The notes: a model not told the origin generated them from the sequence alone. 64,000 bases of DNA from an uncultured Streptomyces sp. (GCF_947488945.1 NZ_CANLBS010000021.1:84589-148588), one strand, 5' to 3'. Positions 35,888-45,066 are shown, counted from the first letter of the stretch. Program-made: numbers and translations.

Positions 35888-36300
35888 GCCACACGGGGAC
35901 GGTGCGGGCCGCCGGCTGCGTGCTCTGGCGGCGCGCGGCGGACGACGGGGCCCTGGAGGTCTGCCTGGTCCACCGGCCCCGCTACGACGACTGGTCGCTG
36001 CCCAAGGGCAAGCTGAAGCGGGACGAGGACGCCCTGGACGCCGCCGTGCGCGAGGTGCTGGAGGAGACCGGCCACCACTGCGTACCGGGCGCCCCGCTGC
36101 CGACCCTGCGGTACGAGGCCCACGGGCGGCCGAAGGAGGTCCGGTACTGGGAGGCCGAGGCGACGGGCGGTTCGTTCACGCCCAACGACGAGGTCGACCG
36201 CATCCTCTGGCTGCCCCCCGCCGAGGCCCGCACCCGGCTGACCCGCCCCGACGACCGGATCCCGCTCGACGCCCTGCCGGTGTCGGTCCTCAAGGGCTGA
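35884..36300 (+). CDS. Nudix hydrolase
   Basis: A 138-residue pyrophosphohydrolase. The Nudix box is complete: G-KLKRD-E-DALDAAV-REVLEE-TG (about residues 42-62). The start VRAAGCVLWRR and VHRPRYDDWSLPKGKLK resemble MutT-like and diadenosine polyphosphate hydrolases. It has a GTG start in a GTGA overlap with the CHAD gene. Conserved next to ppk and pst genes, it may act on nucleoside di- or polyphosphates linked to phosphate metabolism. Substrate unproven. Confidence 0.93.
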   Translation: MSHTGTVRAAGCVLWRRAADDGALEVCLVHRPRYDDWSLPKGKLKRDEDALDAAVREVLEETGHHCVPGAPLPTLRYEAHGRPKEVRYWEAEATGGSFTPNDEVDRILWLPPAEARTRLTRPDDRIPLDALPVSVLKG

Positions 36301-36629
36301 CCGGCGGCGGTCACGGTCCCGGGACCTGACCGGTCCTGGCCCCTTCGGTCCGCCCCGCAGCGCACGACCGGCGCGGGCGCAAGAGCGCGCGCCGGGTGCG
36401 CTCCGGCGCACGCGCCACGGTTAAGGCCGTCCGTACGCCGTCGGTCCGGCGCGGCGCCCGGACGCGCCGGTGCCATCAACCCCGGCCGCACCCCTCCCCA
36501 CCTGCGCATCCGCCTTCCTCCGGCCTCCCTGGCCATCCCAGGACCCCCCGGCTGGCCCCGGTCCCGGCCGCCCCGCCCGTCCGGCTCCGCAGCGCACCCG
36601 GAGACGGCGGCCCCGCACCGTCCGACACG

Positions 36630-36673
36630 GTTCACCTTCCGTTCACTCTCCCCCGTAGGCCGCTTCACCTGAT
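36630..36673 (+). promoter_or_regulatory. PHO boxes of pstS
   Basis: GTTCACCTTCC (36630-36640) and GTTCACTCTCC (36641-36651) are consecutive 11-bp direct repeats matching the Streptomyces PhoP consensus. A weaker CTTCACCTGAT (36663-36673) follows in phase after one degenerate unit. PhoP binding here induces the pst operon under phosphate limitation. The rest of 36301-36784 has no gene. Confidence 0.92.
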
Positions 36674-36784
36674 CTGCCTAATTTCGGACGTACAAGGTGC
36701 GAGGCGAAGCCGACGCACCACTCCTCATCGCACGCCGTCGTAGAACATGCAGACCACGGCGGCTCCTGGAAGGAACACCCGAAA

Positions 36785-37921
36785 GTGAAGCTTCAGCGCA
36801 AGAACCGGCTTCGTGCCACCGCGCTCGGTGCCCTCGCCGTCTCCGGCGCCCTGGTCCTCACGGCGTGCGGTTCGGACGACAACAACAGCGGTTCGACCGG
36901 TGGCGCCGGCGAGACGAAGGCCGCGGCTTCGGACATCGCCTGTGACGGCGCCGAGGGCCAGCTGCTCGCCTCCGGCTCCAGCGCGCAGAAGAACGCCATG
37001 GACCTCTGGGTCAAGAACTACATGGCCGCCTGCTCCGGCGCCCAGGTCAACTACAAGTCGTCGTCGTCCGGCGAAGGCATCATCGCCTTCAACCAGGGCA
37101 CCGTCGGCTTCGCCGGTTCCGACTCGGCGCTCAAGCCCGAAGAGGTCACCGAGTCCAAGAAGATCTGCAAGACCGGCCAGGGCATCAACCTGCCGATGGT
37201 CGGCGGCCCGATCGCGGTCGGCTTCCACCTGGAAGGCGTCGAGAAGCTGACGCTGGACGCCCCGACCCTCGCCAAGATCTTCGACACGAAGATCAAGAAG
37301 TGGAACGACCCGGCGATCGCCGCCCTCAACGACGGCGTCGACCTCCCGGACAAGGCCATCCAGCCCTTCCACCGCTCCGAGGACTCCGGCACCACGCAGA
37401 ACCTCGGCAAGTACCTCGCCGCCGCCGCCCCGAGCGACTGGAAGTACGAGGCCGAGAAGAAGTGGCCGGCCCCCGGTGGCCAGGCCGCGTCCGGCTCCTC
37501 CGGCGTCGCCGCCCAGGTGAAGCAGGTCGACGGCTCGATCGGCTACTTCGAGCTCTCCTACGCCAAGTCGCAGAGCATCACCACCGTCGACGTCAACACC
37601 GGTGGCGCCGCCCCGGTCGCGGCCACCTCGGAGAACGCCTCCAAGGCCATCGCCGCCGCCAAGATCAAGGGCACCGGCAAGGACCTCGCCCTGGACCTCG
37701 ACTACACCACCAAGGCCGACGGCGCCTACCCGCTGGTCCTCGTGACGTACGAGGTCGTCTGCGACACCGGCAACAACCCCGAGACTCTCGGCGCCGTGAA
37801 GTCCTTCCTGACCTACACCTCCTCGGAGGAGGGCCAGAGCATCCTCACCGAGGCCGGCTACGCCCCGATCCCCGCCGAGATCAACAGCAAGGTCCGCGAG
37901 ACGGTCGCCGCCCTCTCGTAA
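36785..37921 (+). CDS. pstS: Phosphate-binding lipoprotein PstS
   Basis: A 378-residue extracellular phosphate receptor of the high-affinity ABC importer. The lipoprotein signal ends in LTACGSD with lipidated Cys28. Phosphate-binding segments include LLASGSSAQKNAMDLW, GSDSALKPEE and FHRSEDSGTTQNL. Length is normal. A GGAAG ribosome site precedes GTG 36785. Two strong hairpins follow the gene before pstC, consistent with PstS being made in excess over the membrane parts. PHO boxes lie about 150 bp upstream. Confidence 0.96.
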   Translation: MKLQRKNRLRATALGALAVSGALVLTACGSDDNNSGSTGGAGETKAAASDIACDGAEGQLLASGSSAQKNAMDLWVKNYMAACSGAQVNYKSSSSGEGIIAFNQGTVGFAGSDSALKPEEVTESKKICKTGQGINLPMVGGPIAVGFHLEGVEKLTLDAPTLAKIFDTKIKKWNDPAIAALNDGVDLPDKAIQPFHRSEDSGTTQNLGKYLAAAAPSDWKYEAEKKWPAPGGQAASGSSGVAAQVKQVDGSIGYFELSYAKSQSITTVDVNTGGAAPVAATSENASKAIAAAKIKGTGKDLALDLDYTTKADGAYPLVLVTYEVVCDTGNNPETLGAVKSFLTYTSSEEGQSILTEAGYAPIPAEINSKVRETVAALS

Positions 37922-37946
37922 CCACCCCCTCCGCCCCGGCGGAGAC

Positions 37947-38017
37947 CCGCGGGGCCCCGGCCCCGCGGAACGCGACACCCGGCGGGCCGGCCCGGCACCA
38001 CTGCGGACCGGCCCGCC
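37947..38017 (+). terminator. Two consecutive hairpins between pstS and pstC
   Basis: CCGCGGGGCC/GGCCCCGCGG (37947-37956 / 37959-37968) and GGCGGGCCGG/CCGGCCCGCC (37981-37990 / 38008-38017) are both perfect 10-bp stems. They lie between genes of one operon and probably cause partial termination or protect the pstS mRNA 3' end. Confidence 0.65.
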
Positions 38018-38079
38018 CCTCCCATCCGGTGCACCGCCGCCAGGGGAGCTCCCGCTCCCCCACACAGACCGGAAAGACC

Positions 38080-39072
38080 ATGGCTTCCACCACACCGATA
38101 GACATCCCCCCGGCTCCGCCGGCCGAACGAAGGCGCCCGACGTCCACCGGGCGCGTCGGCGACAAGGTCTTCCTGGGCCTCTCCCGGGGCTCGGGCATCC
38201 TGCTGCTCGTGATCATGGCGGCCATCGCCGTCTTCCTGAGCTACCGCGCGGTCATCGCCCTCTCGAAGAACGAGGGCAACTTCCTCACCACCTTCGACTG
38301 GAACCCCGCCGGCAACCCGCCGGTCTTCGGGATCGCGGTCCTCCTCTTCGGCACCGTCGTCAGCTCGATCATCGCGATGGTCATCGCGGTTCCGATCGCC
38401 GTCGGCATCGCCCTGTTCATCTCGCACTACGCCCCGCGCAAGATCGCCGCGCCCCTCGCATACGTGATCGACCTGCTCGCCGCGGTGCCCAGCATCGTCT
38501 ACGGCATCTGGGGCGCCCTGGTCCTGGTGCCGTACCTGGAGGGCCTGAACCTCTGGCTCGACCAGTTCTTCGGCTGGACGTACCTCTTCGAGAAGACCGA
38601 GGTCGGCGTCGCCCGCTCGCTCTTCACCGTCGGCATCCTGCTCGCGATCATGATCCTGCCGATCGTGACCAGCGTCAGCCGCGAGGTCTTCCTCCAGGTC
38701 CCGAAGATGAACGAGGAAGCCGCGCTCGCCCTGGGCGCCACCCGCTGGGAGGTCATCCGCCTCTCGGTGCTGCCGTTCGGCCGCTCCGGCATCATCTCCG
38801 CCTCGATGCTGGGCCTCGGCCGCGCGCTCGGCGAGACGATGGCCGTCGCCACGGTCCTCTCGCCCAGCTTCCTCATCTCGCTGCACGTGCTCAACCCCGG
38901 CGGCGGGACCTTCGCACAGAACATCGCGGCCAAGTTCGACGAGGCCAACGAACTCGGACGGGACGCCCTGATCGCCTCGGGCCTCGTCCTGTTCGTCCTC
39001 ACCCTGCTGGTCAACGGCGCGGCCCGGCTCATCATCGCCCGCCGCAAGGAGTACTCGGGGGCCAACGCATGA
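38080..39072 (+). CDS. pstC: Phosphate ABC transporter permease PstC
   Basis: A 330-residue inner membrane subunit with six predicted helices. The coupling motif EAALALGATRWEVIRLSVLPFGRSG is typical of PstC, as is RALGETMAV. ATG 38080 follows GGAAAG. Its stop overlaps the pstA start as ATGA. It partners with PstA for phosphate passage. Confidence 0.95.
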   Translation: MASTTPIDIPPAPPAERRRPTSTGRVGDKVFLGLSRGSGILLLVIMAAIAVFLSYRAVIALSKNEGNFLTTFDWNPAGNPPVFGIAVLLFGTVVSSIIAMVIAVPIAVGIALFISHYAPRKIAAPLAYVIDLLAAVPSIVYGIWGALVLVPYLEGLNLWLDQFFGWTYLFEKTEVGVARSLFTVGILLAIMILPIVTSVSREVFLQVPKMNEEAALALGATRWEVIRLSVLPFGRSGIISASMLGLGRALGETMAVATVLSPSFLISLHVLNPGGGTFAQNIAAKFDEANELGRDALIASGLVLFVLTLLVNGAARLIIARRKEYSGANA

Positions 39073-40154
39073 GCCACGCATCCACCGGAGTCCAGGACCG
39101 CCCGGCCCCCGTGCCGCCGTCCCGGAACAAGGGCGGTCTCAGCAGCCGCACCCTCCCCCGCTGGTCCCCGATCGGCTTCGCCGTCCTCGCCGTGGCCCTC
39201 GGCTGCGGCCTCGGCGCGGCCGCCGGCTGGCACAGCCACATCCAGTGGGGCATCGTCTCCGCGCTGCTCTTCCTGGCCCTCTCCTACGTCGCCACCTCGA
39301 TCGTGGAGAACAAGCGCCAGGCCAAGGACCGCCTCGCCACCAGTGTGGTCTGGGTCTGCTTCCTGGTCGCCGTCGTCCCGCTCGCCTCGCTGCTGTGGAC
39401 CACGATCAAGAACGGCTCCGAGCGCCTCGACGGCTACTTCCTCACCCACTCCATGGCCGGCGTCCTCGGCAGCGAGGCCAGCGGCGGCGTCTACCACGCG
39501 CTGATCGGCACCCTGGAGCAGGTCGGCATCGCCACGGTGATCTCCGCACCGCTCGGCCTGCTGACCGCCGTCTACCTGGTGGAGTACGGCAAGGGCGCGC
39601 TCGCCAAGGCCGTCACCTTCTTCGTCGACGTGATGACGGGCATCCCGTCCATCGTGGCCGGCCTCTTCATCCTGTCGGTCATGCTGATCATGGACTGGGA
39701 CGGCTCCGGCTTCATGGGCGCGCTGGCCCTGACCATCCTGATGATCCCCGTGGTGGTCCGCTCCACCGAGGAGATGCTCAAGCTCGTCCCCAACGAGCTC
39801 CGCGAGGCCTCCCTCGCCCTCGGCATCCCCAAGTGGCGCACCATCCTGAAGGTGGTCCTGCCGACCGCGATCGGCGGCATCGCCACCGGCGTCATGCTCG
39901 CGATCGCCCGCATCGCCGGCGAGACCGCGCCGATCATCCTGCTGGTCTTCGGCAGCCAGCTCATCAACGCCAACCCGTTCGAAGGCGCCCAGTCCTCACT
40001 GCCGTTCTACATCTACGAGCAGTACCGGATCGGCGAGGCCGCGTCCTACGACCGCGCCTGGGCCGCAGCCCTGGTGCTGATCGCCTTCGTCATGATCCTG
40101 AACCTGGTGGCCCGCGGCATCGCCCGCTGGAAGGCCCCCAAGACCGGTCGCTGA
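39069..40154 (+). CDS. pstA: Phosphate ABC transporter permease PstA
   Basis: A 361-residue permease with about seven hydrophobic helices, slightly longer N-terminally than E. coli PstA. Coupling region ELREASLALGIPKWRTILKV and conserved RIAGETAPI are present. It overlaps pstC by 4 nt and is followed after 39 bp by pstB. Confidence 0.95.
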   Translation: MSHASTGVQDRPAPVPPSRNKGGLSSRTLPRWSPIGFAVLAVALGCGLGAAAGWHSHIQWGIVSALLFLALSYVATSIVENKRQAKDRLATSVVWVCFLVAVVPLASLLWTTIKNGSERLDGYFLTHSMAGVLGSEASGGVYHALIGTLEQVGIATVISAPLGLLTAVYLVEYGKGALAKAVTFFVDVMTGIPSIVAGLFILSVMLIMDWDGSGFMGALALTILMIPVVVRSTEEMLKLVPNELREASLALGIPKWRTILKVVLPTAIGGIATGVMLAIARIAGETAPIILLVFGSQLINANPFEGAQSSLPFYIYEQYRIGEAASYDRAWAAALVLIAFVMILNLVARGIARWKAPKTGR

Positions 40155-40193
40155 CGCGGCCATCGGCGACCTCCGAAAGAAGCAGTGATTCAC

Positions 40194-40970
40194 ATGGCCA
40201 AGCGCATCGACATCAGCGGACTGACCGCCTACTACGGGTCCCACAAGGCCATCGAGGACATCTCGATGACCGTGGAGCCCCGCTCCGTGACCGCCTTCAT
40301 CGGCCCCTCCGGCTGCGGCAAGTCCACCTTCCTGCGCACCCTGAACCGGATGCACGAGGTCACCCCCGGCGGCCGCGTCGAGGGCAAGGTGCTGCTGGAC
40401 GACGAGAACCTCTACGGCTCCCAGGTGGACCCGGTCGCCGTGCGCCGCACGGTCGGCATGGTCTTCCAGCGGCCGAACCCCTTCCCCACCATGTCGATCT
40501 TCGACAACGTGGCGGCCGGCCTGCGGCTCGCCGGGAAGACCCGCAAGAGCGAGCTGAACGACGTCGTCGAGCGGTCGCTCAAGGGCGCCAACCTCTGGAA
40601 CGAGGTCAAGGACCGCCTGAACAAGCCGGGCTCCGGCCTCTCCGGCGGCCAGCAGCAGCGCCTGTGCATCGCCCGCGCCATCGCGGTCGAGCCGGACGTG
40701 CTGCTGATGGACGAGCCGTGCTCCGCGCTCGACCCGATCTCCACCCTCGCCATCGAGGACCTGATCGGTGAGCTGAAGGAGCGCTTCACCATCGTCATCG
40801 TGACCCACAACATGCAGCAGGCGGCCCGTGTCTCGGACCGCACGGCGTTCTTCAACCTCTCCGCGGTCGGCAAGCCCGGCCGGCTCATCGAGATGGACGA
40901 GACGGAGCGGATCTTCTCCAACCCGTCGGTCCAGGCCACCGAGGACTACATCTCCGGCCGCTTCGGATAA
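40194..40970 (+). CDS. pstB: Phosphate ABC transporter ATPase PstB
   Basis: A 258-residue ATPase. Walker A GPSGCGKST, the PstB-specific VFQRPNPFPTMSI, signature LSGGQQQRL, Walker B LLMDEPCSALDP and switch VTHNMQQA are all present. The start MAKRIDISG at 40194 was preferred over MIHMAK because GAAAGAAG lies at better distance. It is the last gene of the pst operon; a strong terminator lies 83 bp downstream. No phoU follows here. Confidence 0.97.
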   Translation: MAKRIDISGLTAYYGSHKAIEDISMTVEPRSVTAFIGPSGCGKSTFLRTLNRMHEVTPGGRVEGKVLLDDENLYGSQVDPVAVRRTVGMVFQRPNPFPTMSIFDNVAAGLRLAGKTRKSELNDVVERSLKGANLWNEVKDRLNKPGSGLSGGQQQRLCIARAIAVEPDVLLMDEPCSALDPISTLAIEDLIGELKERFTIVIVTHNMQQAARVSDRTAFFNLSAVGKPGRLIEMDETERIFSNPSVQATEDYISGRFG

Positions 40971-41053
40971 GCCTCCCGGCGGACCGGCCCCGTGCCGGTC
41001 CGCCCCAGGAACGGCCTCGCGGTGCTGCATGGCGGTGCCACCGCAAGGCGAAA

Positions 41054-41095
41054 GGGTCCGCCCCCGCTCTCCGGGAGGAGAGCGGGGGCGGACCC
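41054..41095. terminator. Bidirectional terminator between pstB and pit
   Basis: Perfect 17-bp arms (41054-41070 and 41079-41095) with an 8-nt loop, among the strongest stems in the window. It serves the converging pst and pit transcripts. Confidence 0.88.
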
Positions 41096-41105
41096 ATGTG
41101 CGGGG

Positions 41106-41173
41106 ACGGGCGGCGCGTTCTTCAGGTGGCGGCCCGTCCTGACGGGCGGCGCGTTCTTCAGGTGGCGGCCCGT
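41106..41173. repeat. Two identical 32-bp direct repeats downstream of pit
   Basis: Positions 41106-41137 and 41142-41173 are identical and separated by 4 nt. Each unit begins ACGGGC and ends GCCCGT, so each can fold on itself. The pair ends 6 bp from the pit stop codon. Confidence 0.8.
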
Positions 41174-41179
41174 TCCGCC

Positions 41180-42178
41180 TCAGCCGAAGAGCAGGTACAC
41201 CAGGCCGTAGCTGCCGGCCGCGACCAGCGCGGCCGCCGGCATGGTGATGAACCAGCCCAGGATGATGTTCTTGGCGACGCCCCAGCGCACGGCGTTGACC
41301 CGCTTGGTGGCGCCGACGCCCATGATCGCCGAGGTGATGACGTGGGTGGTGGAGATCGGCGCGTGGAAGAGGAACGCGGAGCCGAACATGATCGACGCAC
41401 CGGTGGTCTCGGCCGCGAACCCCTGCGGCGGATCCAGCTCGATGATCTTCCGGCCGAGCGTGCGCATGATGCGCCAGCCGCCCGCGTAGGTGCCGAGCGA
41501 CAGCATCATCGCGCAGGCGATCTTCACCCAGACCGGGATCGCGTCGTTCGGACCCTCGACGCCGGCGATGACCAGGGCCATCACCACGATGCCCATCGTC
41601 TTCTGCGCGTCCTGGAGACCGTGGCCGAGGGCCATGCCGGCCGCCGAGACGGTCTGCGCGATGCGGAAACCGCGCTTGGCCTTGTGCGGGTTGGCGTTGC
41701 GGAACATCCACATGATGGCGACCATCACCAGGTAACCGCCGACCAGGCCGATGACCGGGGAGAGGAACATCGGGATGACGATCTTCTCCAGGACGCCGTC
41801 CCAGTGGACCATCGTCCCGCCGGCCAGGGCCGCGCCGACCATGCCGCCGAAGAGGGCGTGCGAGGACGACGACGGAAGGCCGTAGTACCAGGTGACCAGG
41901 TTCCAGATGATCGCTCCGACCAGCGCCGCGAAGAGGATGCCCATCCCCTTGTGGCCCTCGGGCGTGGCGATGAGGCCTTCACTGACGGTCTTGGCGACCC
42001 CCTGGCCCAGGAAGGCGCCGGCGAGGTTCATCACCGCGGCCATCGCCAGGGCGGCCCGCGGGGTCAGCGCCCTGGTCGAGACCGAGGTGGCGATGGCGTT
42101 CGCGGAGTCGTGGAAGCCGTTGGTATACGTGAAGCCGAGCGCGACACCGATGGTCACGATCAGCGCGAAGGTGTCCAC
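41180..42178 (-). CDS. Low-affinity inorganic phosphate transporter (Pit family)
   Basis: A 332-residue membrane transporter for metal-phosphate/H+ symport. It carries both Pit signature repeats: FTYTNGFHDSANAIATSVSTRAL near the start and the second GANDAIP-like element GPNDAIPVWVKIA, plus LPSSSSHALFGG and PISTTHVITSAIMG. About ten helices are predicted. It lies 5 bp after the DUF47 gene, the usual partner. This is probably the pitH1-type gene; I found no strong PHO box for it. Confidence 0.94.
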   Translation of the reverse strand: MDTFALIVTIGVALGFTYTNGFHDSANAIATSVSTRALTPRAALAMAAVMNLAGAFLGQGVAKTVSEGLIATPEGHKGMGILFAALVGAIIWNLVTWYYGLPSSSSHALFGGMVGAALAGGTMVHWDGVLEKIVIPMFLSPVIGLVGGYLVMVAIMWMFRNANPHKAKRGFRIAQTVSAAGMALGHGLQDAQKTMGIVVMALVIAGVEGPNDAIPVWVKIACAMMLSLGTYAGGWRIMRTLGRKIIELDPPQGFAAETTGASIMFGSAFLFHAPISTTHVITSAIMGVGATKRVNAVRWGVAKNIILGWFITMPAAALVAAGSYGLVYLLFG

Positions 42179-42183
42179 GAGGT

Positions 42184-42804
42184 TCAGGACTCCTTGACCG
42201 CGATGGTCTCCACGGTGTTGGCGACGTGCTCGAACGCGTCGGCCGCCTCTTCCAGCACGTCCACGATCTGCTTCAGCTTCAGCACCTCCATGGCGTCGTA
42301 CTTGCCGTTGAAGAGCTGGGCGAGCAGCTTGCGGTGGATCTGGTCGGCCTGGTTCTCCAGACGGTTGACCTCGATCCAGTACTCCGTGAGGTTGTCCATC
42401 GTGCGCAGACCGGGCATGGCCTCGGCGGTCAGCTCGGCCGCCCGCGCCAGGACCTCGATCTGCTGTTCGACGCCCTTGGGAAGCTCCTCCACCTGGTACA
42501 GGACGACCAGGTCGACGGCCTCCTCCATGAAGTCCATGATGTCGTCGAGGCAGGACGCCAGGTTGTAGATGTCCTCGCGGTCGAACGGCGTGATGAAGGA
42601 GGAGTTGAGCTGGTGGAAGATCGCGTGGGTCGCGTCGTCACCCGCGTGTTCCGCCGCCCGCATACGCTCCGCGATCTCGAGACGGGAGGCAGAATCCGCT
42701 CCGAGCAGTTCCATCAGGAGTTTCGAGCCCGTGACGATGTTGTCCGCTGAGGCGGAGAACATGTCGTAGAAGCTCGTCTCCCTGGGGGTCAGACGAAAGC
42801 GCAC
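42184..42804 (-). CDS. DUF47 PhoU-like regulator of Pit
   Basis: A 206-residue all-helical protein of the DUF47/PhoU-like family, thought to control the adjacent Pit transporter. The start MRFRLTPRETSFYDMFS and the metal-site type motif REDIYNLASCLDDIMDFMEEA are typical, and a second E/D-rich helix is VNRLENQADQIHRKLLAQLF. It is the first gene of a two-gene operon. The 205-bp region to csoR holds divergent promoters. Confidence 0.92.
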   Translation of the reverse strand: MRFRLTPRETSFYDMFSASADNIVTGSKLLMELLGADSASRLEIAERMRAAEHAGDDATHAIFHQLNSSFITPFDREDIYNLASCLDDIMDFMEEAVDLVVLYQVEELPKGVEQQIEVLARAAELTAEAMPGLRTMDNLTEYWIEVNRLENQADQIHRKLLAQLFNGKYDAMEVLKLKQIVDVLEEAADAFEHVANTVETIAVKES

Positions 42805-42950
42805 GTGGGGTCCTCGGGGTGCTTTGGATTCGGTCAGGCTGATGCTAGGCGCATCATCCGGCCACGGCTAACCGGCATTCTTCAGTGTCGCCCATCGAAC
42901 ACGGTGATCAGCACGGCCCCCCGGTCACGTTTCGGCTCGATTCGTTACGC

Positions 42951-42969
42951 TATACCCACGGGGGGTATA
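42951..42969. promoter_or_regulatory. CsoR operator
   Basis: TATACCC-ACGGG-GGGTATA is a near-perfect copy of the GC-rich palindrome flanked by TA steps that copper-sensing CsoR repressors bind. It lies 40 bp before csoR, so the gene is autoregulated. The DUF47 promoter on the other side may also feel it. Confidence 0.8.
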
Positions 42970-43009
42970 CACCCGGCAGCGTACGAGGAAAGACGACCGC
43001 GGAGGACCC

Positions 43010-43381
43010 ATGACCAGCACCGAGGCCGCCGGAACAGCGGAATCCGAGCGACCGGAGACCGCGCCCGCGACCCGTGCCGTCACCGATCACGACCGCGGCG
43101 TGCACGGCTACCACCACCAGAAAACCGAACACCTGAAACGGCTCCGCCGGATCGAGGGCCAGGTCCGCGGCCTGCAACGGATGGTCGACGAGGACGTCTA
43201 CTGCATCGACATACTCACCCAGGTCTCGGCCTCCACGAAGGCGCTGCAGTCCTTCGCGCTCCAACTGCTGGAGGAGCACCTGCGCCACTGCGTCGCGGAC
43301 GCCGCGGTGAAGGGCGGGGCCGAGATCGACGCCAAGGTCGAAGAGGCCACCAAGGCCATCGCCCGCCTGCTGCGCACCTGA
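43010..43381 (+). CDS. csoR: Copper-sensing repressor CsoR
   Basis: A 123-residue helical repressor of the CsoR/RcnR family. Cu(I) ligands Cys65 (VYCIDIL), His90 and Cys94 (EEHLRHCV) are intact, with the 25- and 4-residue spacings known in Streptomyces CsoR. The DNA-contact helix is HLKRLRRIEGQVRGLQRMV. An N-terminal disordered extension of about 30 residues precedes it. GGAGG is 6 nt before the ATG. No copper ATPase or chaperone gene is adjacent, so its main targets must be elsewhere. Confidence 0.94.
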   Translation: MTSTEAAGTAESERPETAPATRAVTDHDRGVHGYHHQKTEHLKRLRRIEGQVRGLQRMVDEDVYCIDILTQVSASTKALQSFALQLLEEHLRHCVADAAVKGGAEIDAKVEEATKAIARLLRT

Positions 43382-43593
43382 CCCGGCCGGGCGCTGCGGG
43401 CGCACGGCATCCGTGGATCGCACCCGAAGACCGGGCCCGAGAACCGGCCTCGGCCGCCGCCGGTCCACAATGTCGGAATCATCACATTGTTCCGTGATCT
43501 TTTCCGTGAACGTGTGCGGGGTCGTTTCCGTAGTCCGTTCCGGGATGCCCGCCGGTGCGACGGTTCCGACGAGCCGCACCGGCCCGACCCCGG

Positions 43594-43839
43594 TCAGCCG
43601 CGCGGGTCCGCTTGGCGCGGGATCGTGGTGCGCCGCCCGGAACGGGTCGGGACGGCCGGAGCCTGTCCGGCGTGCGGGCGGTGGACCCGGACGTCGAGCA
43701 CCTCGTCGATGCGATCCACGCTGAGCCGCTCGTCGCCGCTGGCCGAAGCCGCGATCATCAGCTCCCCGCAGAGTTCGATCTCGGCCAGAGCCACCCCGTC
43801 ATGAGCGCCCGGAGCGCTGAGCGTCACCACCTGCGTCAC
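43594..43839 (-). CDS. Small conserved hypothetical protein
   Basis: An 81-residue product starting VTQVVTLSAPGAHDGVALAEI. The first 55 residues look like a compact alpha/beta piece (VALAEIELCGELMIAASASG, ERLSVDRIDEVLDV). The Pro/Arg-rich tail looks non-structured. The GTG at 43839 has AGAGAGG nearby. The frame runs further upstream without a good start. No family recognised; coding potential is moderate. Confidence 0.55.
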   Translation of the reverse strand: MTQVVTLSAPGAHDGVALAEIELCGELMIAASASGDERLSVDRIDEVLDVRVHRPHAGQAPAVPTRSGRRTTIPRQADPRG

Positions 43840-44026
43840 CTCTCTCTGCCGTCGCCGGCCTCTGGCGCACAGGCCCCAAGCGTAGGGAGCGTCCCGCCCG
43901 AGGCGCATGACACGGACGGACCATTTCGGCCCCTCCCAACCGGGCTCCCCCACCCCGCCCGACGACCCCCTCTACGGCCCCGCCCATCGATCGCGCCCGG
44001 TGCGCCGTGCCGGGAGCCGTCACCGC

Positions 44027-44893
44027 TCAGCCCTGCTGGATCTCGCCGGTGTAGATGTCCGCGTCGTCGGGCAGCTCGACCTCGACCGGCATCCCGAACC
44101 CGTACAGCAGGAGCGTCGACACCACGGTGACCTGCGGGCCCTGCGCCGAGAAGCGGAACCGGTGGCGCACCTTGCGCAGCCGTCCCTCCTCGTCGAGGTA
44201 GGCGTCGAAGGGCACCGCGTCCGTGCTGAACCCTTTCGCCGCGGCCGTCAGCGCGTCCCGCGACAGCGGGGAGGCCGCCGCAGCGGCCCGGCCGATGTCC
44301 GCGGTGCCCCGGTAGTGGCGCACCTTCACCCCGGCCAGCTCCGTGGCGCCCACCTCACGCACACCGCTGGCGCCGCGCAGGAGTTCGGCCGCCGCCGTCG
44401 GGTCGGTGACCCCTCCGGTCACGAGGTTGCCGTCGGCGAGGCCCGCGGTCTCCACCTTGACCCACTTGCCGTCGGGCACCCCGGCACCGCGGTTCATCAT
44501 GTACAGCGCGCCCGGTGCCAGCAGCTCGGTGATCGGCCGGTGCTTTTCCGTCCCGGCGGGGTCCTTGGGCAGCACGACCTTCACCGAGCCGGTCTGCCGA
44601 CGGAAGTCGTACGTGCCCTGCCCCCGGATGGTGACCCGCGTCCCGCCGGACGACGTCTCCATGGACGTCCGGGTCTCCGCGCCACCGGCCTCGGCCAGCA
44701 CGTCGGCCGCCCGCCCCAGGACCGCCGCGGGCTGCTCGGCCACCGGCCCGTCGGCCGAGGCGTTCGCCATGTCGCCCCCCGGGGCCGAGCACCCGGCCGC
44801 CACCGCCACCACGCCCGCCGCCGCCAGGGCCGCCAGAGCCCGCACGCCGTTCTTCCCGTGTCTGTGCTGCTGCCCGTGCTGCCGCACCGCCAT
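44027..44893 (-). CDS. LppX/LprG-like lipoprotein
   Basis: A 288-residue lipoprotein with signal peptide and lipobox VAAGC (Cys35). The mature domain (about 60-285) has the beta-rich pattern of the LppX_LprAFG family: TSMETSSGGTRVTIRGQGTY, PDGKWVKVE and VPFDAYLDEEGRLRKVRHRF. Such proteins carry lipids across the envelope in mycobacteria. The role in Streptomyces is unknown. A 173-bp divergent region separates it from the next plus-strand gene. Confidence 0.82.
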   Translation of the reverse strand: MAVRQHGQQHRHGKNGVRALAALAAAGVVAVAAGCSAPGGDMANASADGPVAEQPAAVLGRAADVLAEAGGAETRTSMETSSGGTRVTIRGQGTYDFRRQTGSVKVVLPKDPAGTEKHRPITELLAPGALYMMNRGAGVPDGKWVKVETAGLADGNLVTGGVTDPTAAAELLRGASGVREVGATELAGVKVRHYRGTADIGRAAAAASPLSRDALTAAAKGFSTDAVPFDAYLDEEGRLRKVRHRFRFSAQGPQVTVVSTLLLYGFGMPVEVELPDDADIYTGEIQQG

Positions 44894-45066
44894 CGCCCGC
44901 CATCCCCCGACGACCTGTCGCCGGACCGAACCTCACCGCTGCCACCCGCTCCGCTTAACGACGGCCCCGGCCCCCCGTCACGCCGCCCCACCCGCACGAT
45001 GGTGTTCGTCCGCCCTTCACCCAGTACGCCTGACGCCCGTCGGGCCACCGCCGGTACCGTGGGCAG

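Noticed and set aside
42805..42950. PHO box for the DUF47-pit operon
   Set aside because: GTTCGAT and GTTAGCC fragments on the minus strand do not form the 11-bp repeat seen at pstS.
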